Part shown: positions 29,582 to 40,381 of the stretch, piece after piece
How the letters are laid out: each line of letters begins with the position of its first letter
Position numbering within the stretch: position 1 is the first letter of the stretch
NCBI GenBank assembly: GCA_039096225.1
Contig: JBBPEB010000025.1
Location: forward strand, 517,501-581,500
Origin: Blastocystis sp. Blastoise
Taxonomy: Eukaryota > Sar > Bigyra > Opalinata > Blastocystidae
Length of the DNA: 64,000 bases
Reading direction: 5' to 3'
Position numbers and translations under genes: made by a program
The notes under the pieces: generated by a model
What the model was told of the DNA's origin: nothing
The model's input: only the letters and a program-made list of their open reading frames with translations
Databases searched by the model: none

Positions 29582-30346
29582 TTAATTAAATCTCTCTTTA
29601 ATAGCATCAGGAGACCATAAGCTGTTCAAAGAAACCATTAGCTAACAATAGAAGAAAAGAAGCAGGAAGAATGAAGATGATCATCGTCTTGTCAATCATC
29701 TATACTATATATAAATAATATATATAAGAGAAATAAGTGATAATAAATATATTTAAACACATATATATTAATATAAACGTAAATAAGAGATAAAAAACGA
29801 ATAAAAAGAAAAGAAAAATGAATAAATAAAAACATACGGAAAAACCATCAAGAAGAAAGGAGACATCATTTGAGTGCCATAGGCAAGTCATAAGGAGCCA
29901 TACCTGTTAGAAGACCATTAATAAAAGAAGAAAAGAAGAACGTAGCCCATGATGAGTCAATTAACCCTTAGACTAGATAAAAAATGTAATAAAAACAATA
30001 TAAAATATATGTATATACCTCGTAACATATTCTCAACGCACGAGTACCAACAGGGAAGGACAAGAAACGGAGATGACCAATCAGGACAGTAGCAAGACTT
30101 TCTATATATACAAGTAATAGTAAATGGATAGTTAATATAGAATATATACCTTTCAGAACGTTTTGAACAACTTCGACAGGAATTGCGATTTTGACGATTG
30201 GAGCGACCAGAAGACCTGAAAATGAACCAGCTAGGAGATATAGAATAGATAAATGAATAACATACGGAAATAAACCAAAAAGACGACTTCTTACAGGCAC
30301 ACAAGATAAATAAAATATGAGATTTGAAATCTGTTTTTGGTGGCAA
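29582..30346 (-). CDS. Putative membrane carrier with mitochondrial-carrier-like motifs, model uncertain
   Basis: Candidate exons give SFSGLLVAPIVKIAIPVEVV (30150-30225) then QNVLK spliced by a clean GTATAT...TATATAG intron to ESLATVLIGHLRFLSFPVGT-RALRICYE (30020-30110). Further blocks read SSFINGLLTGMAPYDLPMAL (29880-29945) and ILPASFLLFLWSPDAIKERF followed by N and TAA at 29582. The pattern G-x-x-x-G...P-x-E-V-V-Q, then G-T-R-A-L-R...Y-E, then P-Y-D-L-P-M-A-L-K resembles the P-x-D/E-x-x-K/R repeats of SLC25 mitochondrial carriers. The exon between 29945 and 30020 is blocked unless an unusual acceptor is used, and the start codon is unclear. Could be a gene with very short introns or a pseudogene. 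Confidence 0.3.
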
Positions 30347-31303
30347 TGCAGGATTAGGCCGCGTAAACGAGAATCATGTTTATTTAAAAGATCTCGTGAT
30401 TATCTTAATGAAATTCACGACTATGCGAAATTCATTTTTGATCATCTTCAGATAGTGTGTTGTTTTAAGTTTATATGTGTTTTTGAGTATAAATAATGAC
30501 TTGAGATGAAAAATGATGTGGTGAAGTTGTTTTAATTAAACTTTTAATAGAATGAAAAGTCACTGATCTGCCATAAAAGTCTTTAAAACAGAGATTTTAT
30601 TGTAATTTATGCTATAATAGAGCATTTAATAACAGAAAATGCAGTTTAACTCAGTTCAATACCACAAACTAAGACTTTTTTAAAATGACTCTTATTTATA
30701 GTTTATTATGTTATTTTTCACTCATTTAAAGCATTTATGACTCGTAGAGATAGAAATGAAACTTTTATAAAAGACAATTAATTCTGACAATTCTTTGAAA
30801 TTATGATATAGAGCATATTGATCATATACACAACCTTTAAAGCCTTATAATAGTCATAATCACTTATAATATACTCATAAATAACAACAATGACTGACAT
30901 AATTGCATTTCTTTGTTGATTCACTCTTTTATTACTTTATAGTTAAATATGACCTCATTATATAATGTTACATCACATATTGCATAGACACGACCCGGAA
31001 AAAATTTCAGAAAAAATTCTTAAAAGACACATTTTGGCGATGCAAATTTTGAAAATTGTCAAAAAGCATATTTAAAAGTCTCTATGGATTCATTATAGAA
31101 TATAGATTATATATATATCATTTATAATGCATAAAAAACAATATAAGGGTATTAAATAGCCTCTCGAAATTCATACAATTGTGTCTCATTTCGAACTTCG
31201 TTAAGAACTTTTACTATATTTTCCTCTAAACTTCTCTTTAATCCTTATATAGTATAATTAACAACATATTATTAATATAGAGTGTCTATTATATAAAAAT
31301 AAC

Positions 31304-31570
31304 TCAAGATAAGTCGAAAATTCGACTAGTCATTTTACGATTATGGCGAAATTTCGGACTTTGAGATGTTTTTCTGAGTTTATAGGGGTCCAGGAATGCT
31401 GCTATGGGGTCAAAACATGCAAAATGCAATTTAGTAGAAATTATTTTTTTGAAAACCCAGAAGCCCCAGAAGCTCCTACGAAAAGCATTCGTTTTTTTCG
31501 TTTTTTTCTTTGCCAAAAATGTGAGTGGGGGCTTTACTCACAGAATGGCTATTTGACTATATATTCTTAA
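31304..31570. repeat. GC-richer island with open frames on both strands
   Basis: About 230 bases here are clearly richer in G and C than anything within several kilobases, and both strands are open for about 70 codons. The minus frame reads with FWGFWVFKKIISTKLHFACF and SPKFRHNRKM segments; the plus frame is Cys-rich. Neither matches a family I know. A 14-base palindrome, gtcgaaaattcgac, sits at its left edge (31314-31327). The compositional step and the palindrome suggest a fragment of a mobile or dispersed element rather than a host gene. Confidence 0.4.
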
Positions 31571-31924
31571 TCTAGAGACTATAAGGATGTCAAATATGTA
31601 TATATTAATTGAATCAAAAATCATTTATAATTAGATTATTATAACATGTGTTAAAAACTTGATTTGACTGTTAATTATTAATATAGAGGTCATACATATA
31701 GTTTATATACATTTATTAATAGTTTTCAATAGGTCTATAAAATCAGATGTTAATGGGGTCAATGAAAACTATTTTTGAACTTTCCTTTGGGAGTTTCTAT
31801 GTATATAGCGGGTCATATACAAGATCTTAGATGTCATTTATTTATATAAGCTGAGATCTAAAATATATGGAAAATAGCCTAACTCGTCGCAAAACGGGAA
31901 AAAAACACTCTTGGGGAAAAATAT

Positions 31925-31995
31925 ATATCTAATCACGGATATCACTCAAATAAATCTAGTTTTGAGTGAAATAACGATGACCCCTTCTAATAACT
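31925..31995 (+). repeat. Degraded dispersed repeat, copy B
   Basis: Plus-strand partner of the segment at 24720-24862: a CACGGATA block, an 18-base spacer, then TTTTGAGTGAAATAACGATG and a run of C. About 22 of 24 bases agree in the best block. Confidence 0.5.
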
Positions 31996-32149
31996 GGAAA
32001 AAACCCATAAAAATAGGTTGTTTGATTGGATTCACTTTTTCTTGATTTTCCTTTTCTTTTATGGACTGAATTTATTTTTTTTCACAAATAAAAAATATTA
32101 ACAAGAATCATTAAATTTTTGGCAATTTGTTAGCAGTTATTCATTCAAA

Positions 32150-32446
32150 ATGGTGTATGACAACGCTAGACAGAAGCTTACATTAGCTGCTATTATTGTA
32201 GTAGCCATATTATCTCTTGCATGTCCTGATTACTGGATACAAATTGCTACCATCAATATTATGATTATTTCTATTCATATCTGCGATATCCTCTTTTTAG
32301 ATCCTAATGGATTTCAATATGAACCTATTTACGAAGTATATACATTGTATAGATCATAAATTGTCTCATTTCCTTATATTTGTATTATTTGATTCATTTA
32401 TTATACTATTTAGGATTGGGCAAGAAAGAATGAAGGTCCTTATTAA
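32150..32446 (+). CDS. Small two-helix membrane protein (72 aa)
   Basis: Exon 1 (32150-32335) and exon 2 (32414-32446) join through an intron with a GTATAT donor and a TTTAG acceptor, replacing the read-through ending VYTLYRS by EDWARKNEGPY and TAA. The protein has a short charged N-terminus (MVYDNARQKL), two hydrophobic helices at about 11-27 and 29-51, then a polar tail rich in acidic and aromatic residues. The spliced tail looks much more like a real C-terminus than the unspliced one, which supports this as a genuine gene. I do not recognise the family; it could be a small subunit of a membrane complex. Confidence 0.6.
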
Positions 32447-33071
32447 ATGAGATACTCAAGGTCTCTTCTATCTATTTTATAAATCAATCATTATCATATG
32501 ATAAGTGTATATTATCTTATTTCATAGTTGAATGTATCAAATAGTTACTTGTTTTGTTTGCCTTTTATTTCTCTACATGTATTGTGTTTCTTATACTTAT
32601 TGTCAACTCATTTATAAAATAAATTTATTTTAGTTAAAACATTATAAGAACTGAGAATTAACTACAGTTTTTACTCAAGTGTCTTTATAAAAGTATATAT
32701 AGGTTTATAATGAATTATCGTTAAAAATGTTATATTAAAACAAAAATATATTTGTTTAATTGCTATATAGACGACCTATAATAAGTCAATATTATTCATA
32801 TTGTTAAGAAATGATCAATTTCAAAAGTATAGAATAAATATCAAATAAAACAGGATAAGGAATACTTTGAATTATTTATACTGACGGGTAGCAGTATAAG
32901 AATTCTATTCTATATATCATTCTTCATAATTCATCATGTGAATATATATTATGACTCAATGAATAAAGAATCAAAATAGATTAAATAATACTCTTAACTT
33001 TTATTAATTTGTGATATATATAGATAAAACAATAATATTATTCATCATAATTCTATATGTATTATATTTTC
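32447..33071. other. AT-rich spacer
   Basis: About 620 bases between the small membrane-protein gene and the truncated BTB copy. I see no gene or ordered repeat. Confidence 0.5.
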
Positions 33072-33768
33072 TTCCATTAATAAATAAAGAAACTTCATCG
33101 TTTTCTTCATATTTCTTCTTTTTAATATCTCTTCTTATCCTACAATTTAGTAATTCTACAAGAAGAGATCAATTACAAAATTCAATTAAATCTAATAATT
33201 CTAATTGTTCTTCATAACAAAAAGAATCAAAATATACTTTCTTTCCATTCAAATAATCTAATAAATAATAAATAAATGCATCATTTCCTCTATAATCAAG
33301 ATATATAGATCCATCATTTGTTCTATATTCTTCACCACGTTGTTCTTCAATAAAAGAACCTCTTAAAGAATCTAAAACTGATTTCGATATTTGAAATATA
33401 GGACCATTATTCTTAAATTGAATCAAATCCATATCACTATCATTATTATTATTCATATTTATATTCATATCTACATTATTATAACTTTCATAAACACATT
33501 TCTTTTCAAACTCATTATTTTCACCTTCTTTTTCTATACAATCATCTCTAATATTCTTTATAATTCTATTAATCGATATTAAAGAATGTATTCCAAGATT
33601 CATTACTGATCCAAATACATTAACTACATCTTTCATCAATTTTTCATGTACATTGATATCCTCCTTCAATCTATTAAATCTATCAATATCAAATAAAGCC
33701 TTTTCTTTTACCATTCCTTTAGATAACAAAAAAATGAAATATTGAAAGAAAGAAACACTAAATTTCAC
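33072..33768 (-). pseudogene. Truncated recent copy of the BTB-TLDc gene
   Basis: The minus strand from 33717 matches 4835-5475 with very few changes; long stretches such as 33310-33480 are essentially identical. The copy keeps the start region (MVKEKALFDIDRFNRLKED), the Asn/Asp linker and nearly the whole BTB domain, then stops at LDLIEFCN because of a TAA at 33169. Diverged 3' homology continues to about 33072 and ends before the TLDc half, which is missing. It could still express a BTB-only protein of about 180 residues that pairs with the full-length protein; with no TLDc half it is best called a truncated duplicate. Confidence 0.82.
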
Positions 33769-35157
33769 ATTTATTTTCTAAATTAATTTATAAGCTATTG
33801 TTTCATTAATAGAACATAATAATGATGAATAAAAATTAATTATGTATATTTGTTCATAATAGGCATTAACCTGTATGAAAACAATACATATTATATACGT
33901 ATTTTATTTCAATTCAATAGAGAGTTGGTGAATAAGAAGATTTACTTGTATATATATATACACTACATTTATAGAAAGAAATATATACATACTTATATAA
34001 ATGAAATATGTATTGTATGAAGATGGTGTATTCAATTATTATTCGCAGATAATCATATTATTGTTTTTCTTATTTGTAGCACTCTCTTTGAATTCGATTA
34101 TTGTTATAATAAACGTTTTATACTTGGATTTATTATTTATTTATCAGTACATCTAATTAATTGCTTATTTAATTCGTTAAATCATACATTCTCAATAATT
34201 CTTCAAAATATCAAAAAAAAAAGGAATATCCTTCAAAGGCAATGAGCATGTAACTAATGAATTAAAACCAAAACTAATCTTTCGTTTCCCATTTAATTCA
34301 CTTTCATAGAATAATTTTATTTATATGCATCCATTCCTTTATAATGATGTATATAGAGTTCAATGAATAAAAAATATCCTTTTTCTATATATATATAATA
34401 CATTTATATATAGAAACTTCTCTTGTTATTCGTTCTCTTCAACAAATCTCATGTATATAAATAGATTAAGTCTCAATCTACATAACTATATATATTGAAT
34501 GGTATCTAATTGTTTTATTTTATAGCCAAAAAATATGAAATTAACCTATTTCAATTATTTTGTGTTTCAGTCTGCCTCCTTTTCATTATTCAGTATATCA
34601 TATCAAGATAAGGATGATCAGTGAAGCTTCAGTTCTTCTATGAAGAAAAAACAAATACTACAAGCATTTCATGAAGGATTTCTTTTTAGTACTTTTTCTC
34701 TTTTTGGTTTTTCTGCCTTTAGTACTTTTCAGATATGGGGCAAGTTTATATATCAATTAATTGGTATAATTCTGTAAAATGTATATGAAAAGAAAATAAA
34801 ACAAATGAAAATAAAAATGGCGTTTCATGGAATGAGTCACATTAGGATCCAGATTGGTCAAATCTATGTTATATGTATTTGTCAAGAAAAGAAAAATGAA
34901 GCAAGAAATATAATTATTTGTTGGCTTTCAATTTATAACATGCGAATAATATATATTTATTAAAAAAACTATTGAAGAAAAATGTTTCTCCTTTTACTGT
35001 TCAAAAAGGGGGTTTACTAAAATTTAAATAGTTGCTCTATTTCTTTAATGGAAGATTACTACAGACTCATGGCTTATATTTATTTTTATTTACATAATTT
35101 TATTCGTTGATATATACCTTTATATAAATAAATAAGTTCTAGTACTCTAATACGATA
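33769..35157. other. Intergenic region upstream of the MFS gene
   Basis: No open frame worth calling on either strand. The last 500 bases are less AT-biased and should carry the promoter of the plus-strand transporter gene. Confidence 0.45.
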
Positions 35158-37034
35158 ATGGCAGTTTCTAAAAAGCATTTCATGTTCATGTTGATTGCTT
35201 CTTTCTGTTCAATGATTACACAAGGTCTATTGGATAACGTGAAGTCAGTCACATTACCTCTATTACAAACAGAGTTTCAAGCTTCTGATGATCAGTATGG
35301 TATCTTGGCTTCTATGGTGAATTTAGGATATGTACTATTTGCTTTCGCTTCATCATATGTCGTACGTCCATGGGGATTTAAAGCTACAATGATTGTAGCA
35401 ATGACAGGTGGAGCTTTAAGTTGTATTATGATGGCTTATGTTCCTTCTTTTTCTTGGGCTATTGTTTTTCAGTTGATTGGTGGAATAGGATTAGGAGCTA
35501 CTGATCTGCCTCCTGATATCCTAGGAACATTAATTTTTGGAAATAAAATGGCATTTTATATGACTCTTCTGAATGCATTTTATGGTGTTGGTGGTTTATT
35601 TAGTCCATTCTTAGCTACTTATTCTGTCAACTGGTATCCTTATGGTTATAAATCCATTTATTTATATACAATGGTTCCAATTATTCTGATGATTATCTAT
35701 GTGATGTGTGTTCCTTTTGCTGTAAATAATATGGACAGTGTAGATAAAGAAAGTGAAGATATTGAAAAGAAACAATCTCATAGAAATTCTTCAATAAACT
35801 CCCTTGATCATCGATCAAGTATAGACTCAATTGATACAAAGAAAAAAATAAGCGATTCAGATATTCATAATGATCAGACTGTAGTTGGCGAAGATTCAGG
35901 TAATATATATTTAGTATATTTATTGTGTTTATATGTTTATTATTTATTGATATAATAATTTATATACTATTGTATTTTATATATTAAAATATTATAAATA
36001 TATATTTATTGTTATAAGCATATTATAATTTATTTATTATTTTCTGCTGCTATTTCTCTTCCTTTAACATATAATAAACATAATAATAATAATAATAACA
36101 TATATATATAGATTCTGCTTCATCTCCTGTATCTATTGGAAATCCTACAATAACACAACAAGAGATTTTATCTTCTAATCCTTCTGATAATGCTATTATT
36201 CATATAACCGATAATACTATAGTTCATGACTCGAATATAATAAAGAATTCACAATTAGAAGAGGATAATGTATTATATATGCCTCGTTGTTTATCTCCTT
36301 CTATTGATGAAACTTCTATAAAAAATGATATAAACACAAATTCAAATCCTTCTTCAAGAAAGCAATCCATACAATCATATACATCTCAAACACAAACAAT
36401 TATCCACGAATCATGGTTTAGAAAGTTAAAGAAACATCCAATGGTTGATGCCCTTTGTACTCCTACTATGTATTTATTTTCAATTACATTAACAATGACA
36501 ACTATGGTTGAAAGAGCTAATATAAATTGGTCTACTATATATATAGATAAAGTTTTAGGATTAGATCCGGTTCAAGTAGGTGGTCTCTTTAATAGTTTAT
36601 TCTTTATGTTATATACTATAGTACGTTTTTTTGGAGGATATATAACAGATAAATTAGGAAATTTACCTACAATGTATGGATGCTTAATTATTACTATTCT
36701 GATGTTACTGATTGGTTATTTTACAGAAGTTGTAGGATTATGGATTATTTGTGCTTCTAGTATATTTATATGTTTATTTTGGCCAACGATGATATGCTTA
36801 GCAAATGAATATTTTGAAGAGAAAGGACCAACTATAGTTAGTGTAATGTTACCTTTTCAATCTGTTCTTTCAGCAGTATTTCAGCCATTCTTAGGATGGA
36901 TGAATGGAGAGTTTGGTCCTGCTTCTGCTTTTCGATTTACTATTGTTTTTGGTATTTTAGCTTTATTATTACTTATTTGGGATACATTATTAATTGTTAA
37001 AAAAAGAAAACTATCTAAAATAATTGCTATTTAA
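35158..37034 (+). CDS. Major facilitator superfamily transporter, FucP/BSC6-like
   Basis: Exons 35158-35899 and 36112-37034 give 554 residues. The first 200 residues hold six hydrophobic helices. Family-type motifs are visible: a conserved N-terminal helix with LPLLQTEFQASDDQYGILAS, the loop GIGLGATDLPPDILGTLIFG followed by NKMAFYMTLLNAFYGVGGLF, where the FGN-K...LN-FYG-G pattern is typical of the fucose-permease-like and BSC6-like branch. A Ser/Asn-rich cytosolic loop (about 203-345) interrupts the two halves and contains the intron. The second half has six more helices ending at LALLLLIWDTLLIVKKRKL. Likely a proton- or sodium-coupled sugar or small organic solute carrier in plasma or endosomal membrane; the substrate cannot be read from sequence. 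Confidence 0.85.
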
Positions 37035-37450
37035 TCAATCATCATATTATTGTTATTGTTATTCTTTGTATATTCTCTATATACTTATTTTTGTCATAAT
37101 TAATATTATTTATATATGTTTGCATCCTATACATGTTTAGTTAGTTGTTTTTTTTTGTTGTTTCTTCAACATAAATCATAATTATTGGTGACACTAGTTG
37201 TGGTTGTTCTTTAATATTTCTTTTTATTGAATATTATATTTGGTAACAAAAATCAAAAATAGAAAATAAATATATTGACTTCAATAATCAAATAGATAAT
37301 ATAATTTTGAATAAAAATTAGTAAACATCTATTAGGAAAGATTTAAAAAAGTGAATAAGAAATCAGACATAAAAAAAAAAAAAGAAAACTAAGTATTTAT
37401 TAATAAAATAAAGAATCTATTCTATTTAAAATAAATTTCTATTTATAATT
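37035..37450. terminator. Convergent 3' ends of the MFS and acyltransferase genes
   Basis: The plus-strand MFS gene and the minus-strand acyltransferase gene end toward each other 416 bases apart. The spacer is A/T rich with A-runs near 37370-37385 and must contain both polyadenylation regions; no specific signal can be assigned. Confidence 0.4.
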
Positions 37451-39176
37451 CTATTGAGACACTGGCTGTTCAGTAACTACTATTTTTTCTTCTTCTAATA
37501 AGGATACTTTTGTATCTATATTTATATTATTTTTAATTTTAATATATATATATATATAATAAAAAATTAAAAAAAATAATAATAAAAAATAAAAAAATAT
37601 TAAAATAAAATAATTGACATACCATCATCTACTTTCTTTTGAATTTCTTCAATAGGTCCATAGATAACATCAGTAGCATTCATTCTCCAATTCTTTTGAC
37701 CTGCAAAAGTAGCTAAAGCTAAGCCTAAAATCCATTCTACAGAATATTTAAAATGAATCTTTTCCCAACCATAAGCAATACCTAATATATACGTATATAT
37801 AGTTATTTTATACAAGTATATAATGTTATATAATTTATATAATAATTATAAATATAACTATAAATATAACAATGAAAACAATAAATATGACAATGAAAAC
37901 AATAAATATAATATAAAAATCAATAAATATAATATAAATATAACAATAAATATAACAATAAATTATAAACATAATATAAACATAAATAAAATAATAAAAA
38001 TAAAAAAATTACAATAAAATAATATAATATACAGAACCAAATAATTAAATCGATAATAACAAAAGAAGCACAAGGAATAACACCCCATAAGAAATGAGCA
38101 TCATCACCATGAACACAAGGAGCACCAAAGAATATTCTAAAGAATAATTGAATTTGACGACCAACAAAAGGACATAAACAGAAAGCAGTTAAACTAATCA
38201 TAGATAAACGACGAAGATAAGTAGTACGTTTTCTAGAAGCTAATAATTTAATATCTTTTCTATTACCATCACAGAAATAACAATGCCAACTAATAATTTG
38301 AGTTTCTAAACCCATACATAATATTTGACCAGGTAAAGGAACATCTTCATCAACTATATGTTCTAACCAAGAACCATCTATAAGTGCCCAAATAACAAAA
38401 GTAGATACACATAGTATAGTTAATCCACAATTATACCATAATAATCCTTTTATATTCCATTTACTTTTATAAATAATAGCAAATATACAACCTAAAATAA
38501 CAAAAGCAAATGTTTGAGATAATTTAAAACGACCAATAGCAATTTTACCACAAAGTACTTCAAATAAAGAAATATTATGTTCATGGAAAAAATCAACTAA
38601 AAATGAAAAACCTTCAGTTACCCAAGGTGATATACCAAGAGAAATAGCAACAAAAACACTAAGAACAATAATTTGTACAAGAGGCTTTTTTATTTTACAA
38701 AGATAAAGAAGATAAATAATAATTGGAGAAAGGAAACAACTCCAACCTATAGAATCTAAAGTAGTAGCATCATTAGAAATAGGAAATGAGGGGAAGACAA
38801 TTTCATGCTTTAAGAATATATCATATTGTTCATTTAAAATAGTCCAAAAGATAATTTCCATAATCTTTAAAAGAATACAAAATAAGAGCTTGTTGACAAT
38901 ATAAGGAAGAACTCTATTATATTGCTCTTTTTCACACATACTCATAACTGAAAAAGAAGTAGTCATAGCAGTCATAACGGTGAAAATAGTACCAAAGAGA
39001 CCAAGAATAACAAAAGGATATATCAAGATATAAAGAACCCAATTTGGAATAAGATCTAATAAAGAATAGAAAACTTTACCATCATTTTCAGCTAAGTTAT
39101 TTGTAATAGCATGGACCAATATCATAATAAGGATACCAGTACCTTTAGTCATATCAATACCACTAAGACGAGGCAT
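37451..39176 (-). CDS. Polytopic acyltransferase-like membrane protein
   Basis: Three exons (38033-39176, 37623-37781, 37451-37515) join in frame to 455 residues. The N-terminus MPRLSGIDMTKGTGILIMIL then VHAI matches the start of acyltransferase-3 / heparan-glucosaminide N-acetyltransferase-like (DUF1624) proteins, where a D-x-x-K/R-G...H motif in the first helix contributes the catalytic histidine. About ten to eleven transmembrane helices follow, with polar loops and a short soluble C-terminus (VSLLEEEKIVVTEQPVSQ). Such proteins move acyl groups onto glycans or lipids across a membrane. The family call rests on the first motif and topology; the acceptor is unknown. Confidence 0.65.
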
Positions 39177-40381
39177 TTTCTTTAACTTTTTATTTAATGA
39201 AAAGATAGAAATAAAAAGAAAATTAAAAAGAAAAGAATAATTTTATATGATTGCCTAGAAATGAAATTCTGGGAAAAAACATTATTTAAACAACTAATTT
39301 ATTATAAACATGATTATTGAATGAATATCTATAGAGAAAGGAAAAACTTCCATGATTTTTTTAACACTGAATAAGAATTAATTCAAACATCTATGATTTG
39401 AATTAACATTTTTATGTTACATCAATTTTTGTGGTTCATTTCTATAAATGACGTCTTTAGGTAATTATTGATGACGTAATTCCCCGAGTTCGAATCGAAT
39501 GAAAGGTTGAATTGAAAAAAGAAATCGAATCACTATAGAATTCGATAAACAAAAAGCCTGTTTTTTTGTTTGTTTGAAAAGAGATGATGAATATTCTTGT
39601 ATTGATCTTAAGAAAGATGTTTATTTTCTTTATTAGCTGTTGCAAGTATAAAGATCAGTTTAGATTTTTTATAAAACCGATTTTTACCATTAATTTCATT
39701 TCAAATATATTTCTTTTGTGCAAGCAACAGTGAAATGTATGCCACTTAGGAATTTGAATATTAAAATTTGCTAATTTGGCAGTTTTTTTTATTAAGAAAG
39801 AATAAATAAAAATTTTGGTTGTAAATAATCCACAAAACATATAAATAGTAGAGTTCAAAGAACAAAGTATATATCACGATATAAAATGATATGTGAATAG
39901 ATAAGAATAGAACAATATATTCTAAAATTAAAAAAATATATACATATATGATAAATAGAAATATATATCCTGAAAGCCATATAATTAAAAAAAAAAGTAA
40001 TAAAAGGAAAAAAAGTTAAAAATAAATATATATTATAATGTATGGGAAGAATATATATTTTTTAGTTATAAATGTTTATTCAGCGATTATATTTATATAA
40101 AAAATAAACATGTTAAAGAATATAAAACAAAATAGTATAAAAAATAGAATTTATATTCATATTGAATATATACATATAGAATATATAAATGTAAAAAAAA
40201 TATAAATATATAATATAAATACATAAATATAGAATAACCTAGATAATTTCATAGTATGAACAGTTTAGATAATATATGAATATAATATATATTATAACCC
40301 CAAATAAAGAATAGTATAGTAACAAATAGTACAATAATCATAAATGATTTATAAAATTATATATATATATATATATATTAT
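39177..40381. promoter_or_regulatory. Acyltransferase promoter region with two TGACGT sites
   Basis: Upstream of the minus-strand acyltransferase start, TGACGTC (39449-39455) and TGACGTAA (39472-39479) lie 23 bases apart, about two helical turns. These are the half-sites of CRE/ATF-type bZIP binding sites. Two short minus-strand open frames (39457-39858) have no family features and are probably chance. The segment 39870-40380 is plain AT-rich DNA that includes the 3' side of PPP4R3. Confidence 0.35.

Larger units (their letters stand above)
30347..32149. other. Intergenic region with a GC-richer island
   Basis: Non-coding by my reading apart from the island at 31304-31570 and repeat copy B at about 31930-31990. 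The stretch just upstream of 32150 carries the promoter of the small membrane protein. Confidence 0.5.

Noticed and set aside
29582-29700. Non-standard genetic code (TGA as sense) to explain the broken hydrophobic locus
   Set aside because: Every well-supported gene in the window reads with the standard code and ends in TAA or TAG; decay or short introns explain the breaks more simply.
31343-31570. Plus-strand 75-residue Cys-rich gene
   Set aside because: The minus strand is equally open, no splice or family signal is visible, and the segment looks like an inserted island.
39457-39858. Two minus-strand open frames upstream of the acyltransferase
   Set aside because: No domain, no continuity between them, and one covers the TGACGT sites; more likely promoter or 5' UTR.
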